From Buddleja alternifolia (taxonomy: Eukaryota; Streptophyta; Magnoliopsida; Lamiales; Scrophulariaceae), in contig CM033405.1 of assembly GCA_019426215.1 (NCBI GenBank), forward strand, positions 5,433,001 through 5,497,000: DNA of 64,000 bases, given 5' to 3'. The position numbers and the translations under genes are program-made. This document shows, piece after piece, positions 35,833-47,555 of the stretch (positions are counted from its first letter, which is position 1; every line of letters begins with the position of its first letter). Below the pieces are notes generated by a model, which saw nothing but the letters and a program-made list of their open reading frames with translations, was not told the origin of the DNA and searched no databases.

Positions 35833-36240
35833 TAGGGTTGTTCATAAAAACCGAAAATTTGGATAACCGGCCGAACCAAACCGAAAAACTCGGTTCGGTT
35901 TTCGGGTTTTTTTTTTCCACAAAAATTCAGTTTTCGTTTCGGTTTTGAGGTTCGGTTCGTTTAACCGAATATTGAATTTTTTAATTTGAATTTTAATTTT
36001 TATACAGTATAATATAGGTCAAAAACTATAAAAATTGTGTTTTCTAGTGACATTTATACGAAAAAAAAGAAAGTGAGCAATTTTTTTATTTTTATTTATT
36101 TTATATATTATTTTTATTTTTTGAAAATTCGATTTAACCGAAAAGCGAACCGAACCGAACCGAACTTTTTCGGTTTGGAATTTTGGAGAACCGAAATTTC
36201 TGTTCGTTTTCGGACTGAATCGAACCGATGAACACCCTTA
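35833..36240. mobile_element. Non-autonomous hAT element, copy 3 (408 bp)
   Basis: Ends TAGGGTTGTTCAT and TAAGGGTGTTCATCGG (opposite strand), with a perfect 8-bp target duplication ATTTCAAC (35825-35832 and 36241-36248). The CGGTTCGG-rich subterminal regions are kept but the central gene-like block of copies 1 and 2 is replaced by AT-rich DNA. Confidence 0.92.
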
Positions 36241-36384
36241 ATTTCAACCAACTTATTCTCTTTTTTCTGCTTTTTAAAAAAATTTGCAAACTAATACAAC
36301 TTTACTTTTTGGATACTTTTACAATTTTTTCTAAAATTCAGTATTTCTTTAAAATCACGAGTTTTCTAAACAAGCAAGAACACC

Positions 36385-36818
36385 CACTACAACAAAAAGT
36401 AATGTTAGTGACAAAATTGGAAGTGACAATATTAAAATTATCATTAGATATATATAATGAGTGACAATAATTTTTGCTTTATCATAAAATGAATTTTTAT
36501 TGACAAGAGTTTTTTTAAAGTTGTCACTATTGATAATTAGTGACACATGTATAGTGACAACTCAAATAGAGTGACAACTATAATTGTTGTCACTAAGTTA
36601 TCACTAAAGATGTGTCATTAATTGTCAATAATGACAATAAATTCCTTATCACTAAGTATCAAGAGTGACAATTTCTGTACAAATCTTGTCATTATTAAAC
36701 ATCTAAAACATATTCTTGTGACAAAATAAATATTCTTGTCGCTAAAAATTTACTATTAGTGACAACTTTGACATTGTCATTTGACATTTTGTCACCAATG
36801 TGTTATTTTTTTATAGTG
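36385..36818. mobile_element. CACTA-type MITE (434 bp)
   Basis: Ends CACTACAACAAAAAGTAA and CACTATAAAAAAATAACA (opposite strand), with a 3-bp target duplication ACC (36382-36384 and 36819-36821). The body consists of many short direct and inverted copies of GTGACAA/TTGTCAC. A related, eroded copy lies inside the larger CACTA element at about 10080-10350. Confidence 0.85.
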
Positions 36819-36821
36819 ACC

Positions 36822-37303
36822 TTATAGCAACTATCTTTGGTGTGTTTTAAAATGGAATTACTATATTACCCCAACTGAGAAATAACTTTTTAGATTTTTA
36901 TCCACTCTTATATTTCTTCTCTCAATTAAGTATTCCTAATTTCTCGCTTCTCTCTCTCATGTCATATTTTCTCACTTTTGTCTCTTCCAAATATTGAATA
37001 TTCTCTTTTCAACTCATTTCTAATTATTTAAAATATCTCATATAAAATCATAATTGAAAAAATGAATTTTGCCACATGGTCAAGCAAAAATATTTATACT
37101 AGATAAAAATAAATTAGTCATTTTTTACTTGAAACTTCATTTATTAAGCAAACTCAGTCACACATCGAGTGTGTCAGCACAATTAATATATATGGACTTT
37201 CAGTATAGCTAAAGATGGTTAGATTCCGCGATTGAGAGGCTACAATTGATGTTTGGAAAAATACGATTTGAACATGTATTAATTTGACTCTTTTTTATAT
37301 AAC
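36822..37303. other. Intergenic, nothing recognised
   Basis: AT-rich sequence with pyrimidine-rich stretches near 36900-37020. No gene or element boundary found. Confidence 0.45.
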
Positions 37304-37312
37304 TTCAATTGA

Positions 37313-37577
37313 ACTTTTTTTTTTTTTTTTGGAAATCCTAGGATAAATCTCCGTTAGTCACCCAGCAGAGCAAACTTGCCTACACACAATAGCCCGCAAA
37401 CCACGTATGGAGGTAAGCCGCCTAGCTTACTCATAGACGACGGACTCGATAAGCGCAGGGGGCCCCAGGGGAGGATACAGGGGAAATACCCCCAATCCCC
37501 ACACCTGAGTTTCGAACCTGGGTGGGATCTCACGGCCGATGGACTTGTGACCGCTAGGCCACACCCCGTTGCTTAAT
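37313..37577 (-). mobile_element. tRNA-derived SINE
   Basis: On the minus strand an RNA polymerase III promoter is visible: box A GTGGCCTAGCGGTC (about 37565-37552) and box B GGTTCGAAACTC (about 37520-37509), with tRNA-like spacing. It ends in a poly(A) tract (poly(T) on the plus strand, 37313-37331). The element is flanked by TTCAATTGA at 37304-37312 and again at 37578-37586, a 9-bp target duplication as left by LINE-mediated insertion. The body shows no obvious decay. Confidence 0.88.
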
Positions 37578-38160
37578 TTCAATTGAGTTTTAACAAAGAT
37601 GAAAAATTCAAAACTTTGCATGAACTTTTGGATGTTAATTTCATAATAGATTATGCAACAGGGCCAAAGGCTGGGCCTAAGTAATTGGCACATGCGCTGA
37701 AGTATGTTTCGGCGCAATCAGCGTTCCTAATAATACTTATGATGATTAATCGATCAATAAGTGAATAATTAAGGAAGTTCTGTGAATTTGCTAAGAGAAA
37801 AAAGAAAAAAAAAGGAAAGTTCTTTGAATTTATCAATTTAAAAGAGAAATGTAACATAATACAACCGTTAGATCATTGATCCTTAATAAAGTAAGATATC
37901 AATTTGCTATGGTAAACATAAATTACGATAATCAAATCAAATGCACTTATTGCATTCATTTCTTACCAAAAATTAAAAACGTGATAAAAGAGTGAAAAAT
38001 AAGAGTGGTATATAGCATCACTCATTTTAAAACCTAAGAGCTTTACTTTTAAATTTTTCTTGAGAGGCAACCTATACATAATTGCTTGAATATAGACATA
38101 TCAAAATGTTAGAATAATTAAATATTGAATATATATCTTCAACTTATATTTTTGTGATAG

Positions 38161-38412
38161 TTATGGAAATACCGCCTCTTATAATGTGTAATTACCAGAA
38201 ATGCTCTCTTATTTTTGAAATTACCAACTCCTCTCTACATGGGCCTAATTGTAAGGTTTTTACTTTTTAGGGATTAGATTATAAGAATTTTTTAATACAA
38301 GTAGAGGTAATTGTAAGAAGTGTCTTACATGAGGGGCCTTATGTAATTTCAAAAATAAGCTGGAGTAGTTGGGTGATTACACGAGGGGAGGTTTGTGTAA
38401 TTTTTTGTATTG
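38161..38412. mobile_element. Foldback MITE, probably MULE-type
   Basis: The left arm (ATACCGCCTCTTATAATG, GTAATTACC, CTTATTTTTGAAATTAC) is mirrored by the right arm (GTAATTTCAAAAATAAG, GTGATTACACGAGGGGAGG). The pairing is imperfect and no target duplication was fixed. Confidence 0.45.
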
Positions 38413-38528
38413 TTTTTTATGTGTTCATTGATTCATTCAATATGGTAACCAACCTGACGAAGTATGAGATTTTTAAGTTCAAATCTAGCAACACTTGTTT
38501 ATAAAAATTATTAGAGCAATACTATATA

Positions 38529-39406
38529 GGGCAAAATACACTTTGTACCCCCAAACTATTCACTTTATCTCATTTAGGTCCCTGAACTATCAATTGTAAC
38601 AAAATAGCCCATAAACTATCAAATGTAACAAAACAGTCCCTCGATTTGATGGACATGTTTGGCTTGCCATGACATGTTGCTGACGTAACACTGAGTTTGA
38701 CCATTGCAATGTGGTAATTGAAAAAGTTTGTCTATTTTGCCCTTACTTGCTTTCAATAAAATGTGTTTTTCGTATTTATAGATTTGCTATTTTTTAACCA
38801 TTTGGTTATCATTTTCTACGCACTTTTGTGCAGAAAATAATACACCGATTTTCTACTCATTTCTTAGGAAAATTTACTAAAATCTTCTTAAAATAAACTT
38901 TATACAAAAAAGAATCTTTATAATATTTCTTTATTCTAAAAAACTAATTTTACCAACTTTTCTTTTGAAGAAATCCAACATTTAGGAGTAATAAATTCAT
39001 GGACATAATTGTTGAAAGCCTTCTATAGGAAAAAAGAATCAATTGTAGTTTTATCTAAAAAATTATTTATGTAAAATTTTATATCGATAATTGATACTAA
39101 TTATGATTTTAACTTTACATTTTAAGTTTTTTAATCTTCTTAAATATTTTAAAAAGTATATTCTTAAAAAATTACCATATTAAAAATATAATAAATTATA
39201 TAAAAATATTTAAAGTACTTAATATTCAAAAATAACATTTGTATTGTACTATTTACCAATTTAAAAAATTAGCCAAAACACATCCTTAAGTCGAAAGACT
39301 AGTTTGTTACGTTTGATAGTTTAGGGATTATTTTGTTACATTTGATAGTTCAGGGACCTAAATAATACAAAGTGAATAGTTGAGGGGTACAAAGTGTATT
39401 TCGTCC
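38529..39406. mobile_element. MULE with perfect 9-bp target duplication (878 bp)
   Basis: Ends GGGCAAAATACACTTTGTAC and GGACGAAATACACTTTGTAC (opposite strand) with inverted repeats of about 110 bp, including AACTATTCACTTT and AGGTCCCTGAACTATCAA. The flanks carry TACTATATA (38520-38528 and 39407-39415), identical over 9 bp. The AT-rich interior has no ORF. Confidence 0.92.
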
Positions 39407-39501
39407 TACTATATATCATTGTTTTTAAAGTTCAGGGACCCATATGTGATACTTGCTATAGTTCAAAGGTGTAAATTGTATTTGACCCTAATTTTAAAGT
39501 A

Positions 39502-40820
39502 GGAAGAATTGCATATTTCCTCCCTGTGTTATCGTTTATCTGCACGAGAGTCCACTGTGTTAAAAAAAATAGCCTAAAAAACCCTGTGTTTATATTTCAT
39601 TTGCACACGCTCCCTTGCCATTAATTAAGACTAAAGTCGTTACTATTTTTGGCAGAATGCCCGTTATGCCACCTAAATTTCATTAATTATGTTTATTAGT
39701 ATTTAATCTGAGCCACTGGATCATTTATTCTCAACCGTTTGATCAAAAAAATCCGGAAATTTTTTGAAAAAGATTAAATTCAAAAAATAAAAAAATAAAA
39801 AATGTGTGACATGGCGAGGTAGAGTGGTGGAACTGATGACGGCGAACAACATGGTGAAGGATTTGAAGTGGGGTGAGTGAGGGAGAGCAAGCACCGGCGG
39901 AATCTGAGGTGGGGCGTCGTGGCGGATATGAAAGTGACTGAGGGAGACAAGCGGTGAATGTTAAAGTGAAGAAGAGATAACAATGGCGGATCTGTAAGTG
40001 AAAGATAAATGACAAGCAGCAACGCGATGATGCAAAAATGTGATTGGGGGAGATGTTTAGGGGTAGGAAATCTGGATGTGAGGAAGGGAAGTGTTGTCGG
40101 GTGGCAGCGACGAAGTAGATATGGGATGAAGCGAGGAAGGTGCAAGGTGGTGGAAATGAGAGGAGAGGCCCGTGTGTGGCGTGGTGGTGAAGAAAAGTTG
40201 AGGGATGGACGACGATGTGGCCGGTGACAATGTGGGGCAGGGTGTGTATGGCCAGGGACAGAGCCCGGATTCAGAGGTCGGGGGGGGGGAATATAAAAAT
40301 TTGGGAAAACCTTAATATTTTCAGATTTTGAGGGGGCAAAATGTCAAAAATCAAAAATTTACAGGGAGCAAAATGTGAAAAATTAAAATTTTGTAGGGTA
40401 AATTTTTTTCCCTCAACCCCCTCCCTCCGTCTCTGTGTATGGCGGTGAGTGGTGACAAGTTGGGGGGATGGTTGACAGGGAAGAAGAGAGGGATGACAAA
40501 AAAATAAAGAAAAGAAAAAAAAAAGGAAAGAAAAAATAGAAATGGGTGGGTTTAGGTAACCCAAACCCACGTATCCTATCCAATGTGCCTTACCACTCAT
40601 TTCATTTAGATTAAAATGTAATTTAAGACATATATTTCGCATAAAAATTATCCCACTCTCAGCTTGAGCGAGTGAACTACACTTTTCGTTAGTTTGTGAC
40701 GGACAGGGGTCTTTGTGCAGGGTTTTTTTAAACATAGGGGCATTAACGGTTATTTTTATAACACAGGTGAGTTTCGTGCAAGTTTCATATTTCACCGGGG
40801 TATAAAATGCAAAATTTCCC
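39502..40820. mobile_element. MULE with GC-rich interior (1.32 kb)
   Basis: Terminal inverted repeats of about 130 bp start GGAAGAATTGCATAT and GGGAAATTTTGCATTT (opposite strand) and share a CCTGTGTTAT block. The flanks TTTAAAGTA and TTCAAATTA match at 7 of 9 positions. The interior from 39800 to 40250 is unusually GC-rich, with overlapping open frames on both strands (Pro/Leu/Ser-rich on the minus), and could be a captured gene piece, but no family is recognisable. A hAT element (40253-40435) is nested in it. The element sits at the left edge of segmental-duplication copy B. Confidence 0.75.
40253..40435. mobile_element. Small hAT element nested in the MULE (183 bp)
   Basis: Ends CAGGGACAGAGCC and CAGAGACGGAGGG (opposite strand), with a perfect 8-bp target duplication TGTATGGC (40245-40252 and 40436-40443). 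The body has repeated AAAAATTTxCAGGG blocks. Confidence 0.9.
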
Positions 40821-40823
40821 TTC

Positions 40824-42421
40824 AAATTAATGTATAAAATAGAGTCCTAGGCTCTTGTTTGGCTTTATTTTCTATAATATTTTTGTTGCTTCAAATATTC
40901 CACAGCATAGAAAGTAAATTGGGTTCTCGATATTAAACTTATAGTTTTGAAGGTGTTCATATTTAAGATGAATATGTATTTTTTAAGTTATAACAAGATG
41001 GCCATTTTATCGATCAATTTCAAATTTACTTTTTAAAGAATTGGTGGTTACATGATATGAATATCAAATCTAACAACATTACAATCAACTAACAATTATT
41101 ACAAGCAAAAGAACAATTATGAAAGTAGAGAGAAAGTCACGAGTTGTCGGTGATAGTAGAACTCATGGACTCTATTATCTTGGGGCCTCTGGTTGGAATT
41201 AGTAGAACTAGACTTCATCAGCGATCAAATTTAAAATTTAAAAATCATTAAGTATTTCAGAGTTATTTGCTTAATATTAACTTAAAAGCTTCTATTGAGC
41301 ACATAGGAAGTTAGTTTTATCCACAATACATGTTTTTTCTCCCTTCATATTCTAACCACCTGTGTATACATTTGTCATGTATCTGTGCGTATAACAAGAA
41401 GTGTTACATGAATGTGTAACAGAAGATTTGAATTGTTGGATCTAAGTAAAAATAATTACTTGATTAATGTCCTAAGCCACAAGACAATCTAATAAAATAA
41501 TTAGAATTATTAACTATAAATATATCGATGATGTGTTTAGTTTCTAGGGGTGTAAATGATCCAGGTCCATAGTTTCTAGGGGTGTAAGTAACTCGGGTCC
41601 AATTAAATCAAGTATAGTTCAAACTTCATTAATTTTTTATCGAGTAAGAAAATTGCATTGAGTTTGGCTTCGTTGTAATTCAATCAATTGTGTATGAGTT
41701 TTGATCGAGTATCCTTTTTTGCATAGTTTACCAATATTTAACTAACTAACTCGAGTTGCGATTAAGATTTATTTGTTATGATAAACAAACTGATGTCAAA
41801 CAAGCTTTTAGGGTTCGACTTTGAGTCAAATATCGAATAATTTACTATAGGAGGCAATTTTTATTTCATTTAACTTTTTTGGGAAAATTGCATATAACCC
41901 CCTTGTGTTATCACTTTTTTCTGAAAACCCCCTTATGTTAATTTTTTTGCACGAAACCCCCTTGTGTCAGCCTAAACCCTGCACGAAACCCCCAATTCGT
42001 GTTAAATCTACGGAAAGTAGCATACACGCGCAGTGTATTTGATGTAGGGTTGGGGGTTTCGTGCAGGGTTTAGGCTGACACAAGGGGGTTTCGTGCAAAA
42101 AAAATTAACATAAGGGGGTTTTCAGCAAAAAAGTGATAACACAGGGGGGTTATATGCAATTTTCCCAATATTTTTTTATATTGACCTTTTCTCAGACTCA
42201 AGATCCGACCTGGTTTCGACTCAGAGGTCTGACCCACAACCCGTTAATGGACTTCAAACCCGCCCCAAGAGGGGTGGATCAGGGCCTGTATTACCAATCC
42301 CTTACAGAGGCCCAGATTCGAATTTACTTTTTTAAGATTAATGGACTCGGTTAGAATTATGTTTAATGTGTGATGGGTTTCTTTGTGACCCGGTTCTTTA
42401 ATGGGCTTCCTAATCCCATTT
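40824..42421. repeat. Segmental duplication, copy B
   Basis: Colinear with 19243-20757. It differs by the 286-bp foldback at 41881, a local 31-bp duplication of AGTTTCTAGGGGTGTAA at 41550-41590, and absence of the 48-bp tandem repeat of copy A. Homology ends at AATCCCATTT near 42421. Confidence 0.75.
41881..42166. mobile_element. Foldback MULE MITE with near-perfect long inverted repeats (286 bp)
   Basis: The two arms are each about 115-120 bp, start GGGAAAATTGCATATAACCC and are almost identical in inverse orientation, so a transcript would form a long hairpin. The flanks AACTTTTTT and AATATTTTT match at 7 of 9. The empty site is seen in copy A of the segmental duplication (near 20488). Confidence 0.85.
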
Positions 42422-42540
42422 CTCGTTTACTCCACTTTCTCCACCTCCCACTTTATGTGAGAAGTCCTGGGTTCAAATCCAAGCCACCACATATAACGCC
42501 CCAATTCACCTGCCTGCTATTATAACTAGGTAAAAAAAAA
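42422..42540 (+). mobile_element. Possible tRNA-derived SINE remnant
   Basis: A box-B-like GGGTTCAAATCC at about 42469, and an A-rich run at the end (42531-42540), sit at the point where copy B of the segmental duplication loses homology. Box A is not convincing and no target duplication was found. Confidence 0.3.
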
Positions 42541-43563
42541 TTCAACTCATATAAATTATATTTAAACAAATTCAATATTCCCAATAATGTGGTTCAGAGT
42601 TCTACAACTTGAAAGTACAAAACCACTACTGAAACAGGATACGACATTTCATTTCATTGATCTAGTTTTATCTTAATTTGTAGCTGATATCTAAATTTGT
42701 AGCTGGTACTCCTCGTGACTTCCTTGAATCCCTTTAAGGTCGGTAGCTCCAGACGTCTTTACTAAGATGAGTTTGCACTCTAGTTGTCGAAACATCTCTC
42801 TCGAAGATCAGCCACTGTTCCACCTACTCCATCTTATCCTGGGAATGGGAGGGGACACGATTGATGAGCTACTAAGCCCAGTGAGCGCCGGTGTGTGCAT
42901 GTGCGGGGTTATGCATGCACATAATTCTTTTTTTGTGATACATGATTTATATAAGCGTGACATCAATAACTGTTAAATAATTCAATCAAACAATCATGTT
43001 CATATACAATCAAGAAGCTTTTAAAGAAGAATTCAAGCGATATGAGTTTGAAGACCATATTATGAATGACCAAATGAAGCCTGTGAAGACCAGAACAAGC
43101 GAGGACCTTATCATATAGAATATGAAGCCTGTGAATCAGGTGTACCAGGAACAAATCAGAATCAGATCAGATAAACCACCTTGTGACTCCCAATAAAAAA
43201 TTTACTACCTTATCCTCCATTAGCTGGGAGCGACCCGGCGGACCACATTGAACTGGCCATGCCTACATGGCGGCACCAATCACAGCCGTAGAAACCTCCA
43301 TCTTGGCCATGAAAGGACACCTAAGTCGGTATTGAATGACGAAACCTCTACTGGCAGCCCAATGCTACCTAGTGTGCCCCGCTAACCATTCAGCCCCGGG
43401 CCCAGACCGAATCAAGACCGCTTTGAAAGAACATATTCAAGACCGCCTGACATGAACATATTTAGGACTGCTTCGTAGATCATATCCAAGACCATTTTGT
43501 AGAACATATCCAGGATTGCTTCGTCCGAACCAACCATGAATAATTGGTATCCAGTCAATTTCC
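42541..43563. other. Leader/3' region of the Tat element, no gene recognised
   Basis: This should contain the left LTR of the minus-strand Tat element and the promoter of the antisense gene. A pair of near-repeats of AAGACC(A/G)CxTxGTAGAACATAT type occurs at 43420-43530. No LTR boundary or polypurine tract could be identified with confidence. Confidence 0.35.
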
Positions 43564-44837
43564 ATGAGTAATTCTAGTGTGGGTGTCGACTCACCCCGTA
43601 TCTCTGACGAGGAACACGAGACCACATCGTCTGGTCATAGTGAGTCCGATAGTAGTTCTAGTAGTCCTGAGACCTCTCCTGAACCAAATATAAACGACCC
43701 TCCTATCGCTATTGAGCCCGAAGCCCCTGATGTTCCCCCTCCTTATCCAAATCTCGAGGGGAATGAGGACATCAATTCTCAACTATTTCCTAATATGGAT
43801 AGGTATCATAAAGTAGTTCCCTGGCTAGGTTATAGATCATTTCTAACTGCGTCGAACATTGCCGACATTAGGGTTAAATGTCATATCTCTTCCAATTACC
43901 GTACTATCGTTCCTAATGAGAATGACAGAATGCATCGTCCCCCCATAGGGTTCCGCACTGTACATGTAGCCCATCTTGCTTCAGGGCTTAGGTTCCCTTT
44001 ACATCCTGCCATTGAAAATATTCTTCTCTACCTTCGTCTAAGTCTCACTCAATTACTTCCCAACTCTTATAGGCATATTTTCTTCTTTATAGTCGTAATG
44101 AGGATGTATGGAGTTCATCCGAATATAAAAAACTTCAATGGTTTTTTATCTATGCATCGATGCACTAAGTCTACGGAAAAAGGTTTTTTCTTCCTATCAC
44201 CTCAGCGTCACTGTCGGCCTCAGTCTCGTACCCAGTCCTCCTTTGGAAACTCGAAGAAAAAGTTTTCCTTCATCGTTCCTCCTTTAAACAAACAATGGAA
44301 CGTACCTCGTCCATGTGGTATGGACCTCGTTGACTTAACCAACGTTGGTAGACCCACCATACCTCGACGGACCTTAAAACATATCCTTAAACGGCTATTC
44401 AAGCCCAAGGTTGTAATGAGTGAGTCCATGTTAGTCACGTGTGGACTAAGTAGTGCCAACGTGCCTGTCATCGAAAGTTTGGGTAAAGATTTGCACTTGT
44501 GTTTCAACGTTTATTATATACTTGTTATATATATATTTTTTATTATTATAACATATTTGTTGTTTCTTCTTTGCCTCATACGTAGCGATGGAAGAAAGAC
44601 AAGCTCGTCTGGACAAAAGAGCTGTGATCGCTATCGGCAGCTACTACAGCAGGTCGTGGTACTGGCCGAGGTCGCGGCCGTGGACGAAGTTAAGGACAAC
44701 CCGGAATAGGAATTGTTGATCCCTAAGACCAAGGTATCAATCGTGCCCAACCGCCTCGCACAACTACTGCACCTCGTCCACTATTAGGTAATGCTTAGTT
44801 ATATTCATGTTTTGTGGTTATACTGAGAAATTCAAGA

Positions 44838-46010
44838 AAATCGAGCATGAAATTTTTTATTTATTTTTTTAGTCCCCAATTGTTGCAATGAAACTGATTA
44901 ACTTGAATTTGATGGCATAATGTCGTGACTTATATTTGAATTTAATGGAAAATACACATATCTTTACTTTGCTCGTGGGACCCTAGATTAGAGTAGATTC
45001 TCCTTAGATGAATCACAAATGCACGACAAGTCGAGGGTAGAGGAGTTAAGTGGATAATCATTCTGAAACACTTAAGCAATTTCTCCCAGAAATATTGACT
45101 TAGATTTTTCTTAGGGTCATGAGTTGAGTGGTTGCTTCATATGCCTAATGAATAATGAATAAGGTTGATAAAAATTGGTATGACTATAAAGTCAGGCTGA
45201 TATGTACTGGAGGTGAAAAGCTACATGCCTATAAACTGTACTATTAAGCTAATTTGAGCTTTGCTCAAGCCAATTAAAGTTGAAAGTGAATGAAAGGTTT
45301 AGTTTTATTTTGTGGGCTTTGGCACTCGAGCGATTAAATCCGTAAGGAGTGTCTGGACACTTAATGCCCTAAAACTATCTAGTTTGGGAGTCATTGATCC
45401 AAAGCTCGATACATGGGTGTCATAGAAAGCCTAAAGGAATAGAACATTGCACATGACCTAGCCTTAATGAATTTAAATGGAAGTTTCATGTGAAGTTAAA
45501 GTTTAAATGGTTAAGTGGTGAAATGTAAGTGGTTATGAAATTGTCTATGAGGCTTGTACTTTAGGATTGATCGAAGGTTAGTAGATATGGGAGAAAATCT
45601 GAAATTTGGTAAGGATGCCACTTGATTATAATGCCTTGGACTTACAATCACTACACCCTTTGGAGGTTTTTCTTCAAGTCAAGGTGTAACATGAGCGAGT
45701 TTTTAACGGTCGATTTTTATGCCATTGTTTTCTTGTTGATTAAGTTGATTTGTGTTGATAAAGGGACTGAAATTTTATGATTTTGTGGGTAAATCATCTG
45801 CAAACCCTCACGAGACTATACTCGTCCTCCCTGGTAACTTTGAGGTTTAAAGGCTTGTTGCACATGCTAAGTGCAATCGTTCACTCCACGAAAATGAGGT
45901 TATTCTTTTGTTTTTGTTTGGTTGTTGTGTTTATCTCTTTGGTTGTTGCTTCTTGATCTTATATCTAAGTCTTTTTATTGCTCGGGGACGATCAATGTTA
46001 AGTTTGGGGG
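44838..46010 (+). repeat. Extra 3' internal fragment of the Athila-like element
   Basis: It matches 48922-50122 almost base for base (starting AAAATCGAGCATGAA, then GTTGCAATGAAACTGATTAA) and ends in the polypurine-like AAGTTTGGGGG just before LTR 1. It is therefore a second copy of the element's 3' internal region, lying outside the LTR-bounded unit. It is non-coding. Confidence 0.88.
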
Positions 46011-47439
46011 TGTTGATAGGTGTGAGATTTACATGTTTTAGAGTCTCATATTTATGTTATTTACATTGGTTTATGCATGATTTATGCCATACATGCGGTT
46101 AATTTGTGTGCTTATTGACTAAAGGTGAGAAATCATTGCAATTGAGGAAAACTGGATGGAAATGCAGAATTTTAGAGCATTTAGAGAAGGAATTTGACAA
46201 ATGTTTATTCTACAAAGTTGTAGAGCTCTGTCTTAGATTTACGTGGCAACTTGAATCACCTAAATCAGAGATTGGAGGAAAAGATTATGAAGGAAATCAT
46301 ATCGCTGCGCAGAATGAAAGTGCTACTGCATCCAACGTACGGACGTTGGTTCTGACGGGAAAAATAGCAGATTTTTGGAAATTCCAAATCTAATTCAAGT
46401 TGGAGTCTTCCCCTTCCACCCTTATATATATTAGATCAGTTCTCTAGGGTTAGGAGACGAAATACGCATACAATAGAGCCCTAATGGGGTTTAGACATAG
46501 TTTTTACATGTTCATGAAGATTTTCAAAAGCCCTTGAAGGTGAAGAAATCAAGAAGCATGGAAGAGATGAAGATCGAAGTTCATCCATCATAAATACGAG
46601 GGAGTTTCTTAGATTTAGATTTATTTTTGTCTATGAATATGAATCTTAATTTAAGTTTCTATCTTTTATCTTTTATGATGAATTAGATTCTTCGAACTAA
46701 GGCCATGTTGAGGCTAAATTATGATATTTGAGTTATAAATTGTGTTTTTCATATTAATTCTATTGTTGCTTTGTGTATTGATTTTGTGCTTTAATTTGAA
46801 TCATATGTTTGATCACCATATGCTTGCTAATTAGCCTAGTTTATTCATTCGGGAGAATATAGATTAGGGTTCAAAGAAATCATCACATCATCCGAAACAT
46901 ATGAGGAATTGCTCCTAGGGATAGGTATAGATTTACGGGTGCAGTTAGCCGGATTTATCCGGGGAAATTCTAAAATGTGAATGCATGGCTAATGATTTGA
47001 TTCTCAGATAGACGTATTTAGAGAACCGTCACTTAGTCATAGGATTATTACAGCCGAGACATCGGGTAGTAATTAATTAAGGAATTTTCACCAAAGCAAC
47101 ATTAGTCTAATAATATGAAAACGTGATTTTAACCAGAATTAATTAATTTATGCCAACACATGTGTCTTAGTTGCTCTCTTCCATAGCTATCTTGATTTCG
47201 ACATCTTGTTTCTTGTATCTTGGCTTTCAAGTATTTTAGTTAATTCTTGTTTTAGTTTATTTTATTGTTTTTAAAAATCTTTAAATCTTTAGTTTTAGTT
47301 TAATTATTGCTTGCTTTAAATTCAAGAAGTCTAAAATACGAGTCTCTGTGGGTTCGACATCCCGGATTTAAAATCCATTTTATTACTGCACACGACCAGT
47401 CCACTTGCTGTTTCAAACACGTAAGGATTTTTCGTGTCA
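46011..47439 (+). repeat. LTR 1 of the Athila-like element
   Basis: 1429 bp, TGTTGATAGG to GTGTCA. TATA-like TTATATATATTAG at about 46422. It lacks a 23-bp piece, present in LTR 2, of the CCAACGTACGGACG palindrome near 46335. Confidence 0.85.
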
Positions 47440-47445
47440 AGTTTT

Positions 47446-47463
47446 TGGCGCCGTTGCCGGGGA
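47446..47463 (+). other. Primer-binding site (tRNA-Asp)
   Basis: TGGCGCCGTTGCCGGGGA, the exact complement of the plant tRNA-Asp 3' end, six bases after the end of LTR 1. Confidence 0.85.
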
Positions 47464-47555
47464 CTTGTTTTTTTTTTTAGTTTTTGTTTTTATTGCAGGT
47501 ATTTAGTTTTTTTTTTCTTTCTTTCTTTATTTTTGTTTATTAATTTTAGGTACCA

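Noticed and set aside
36385..36818. CRISPR-like array of short GTGACAA repeats
   Set aside because: Spacing is irregular and the repeats occur in both orientations; CACTA ends and an ACC target duplication explain them.
37376..37576. 66-codon ORF and possible tRNA gene
   Set aside because: Box A and box B belong to a SINE with poly(A) tail and target duplication, and no cloverleaf with a proper acceptor stem is evident.
39743..40145. Pro/Ser/Leu-rich minus-strand ORFs in the MULE
   Set aside because: They reflect the purine-rich composition of the plus strand; overlapping frames are open on both strands with no recognisable domain.
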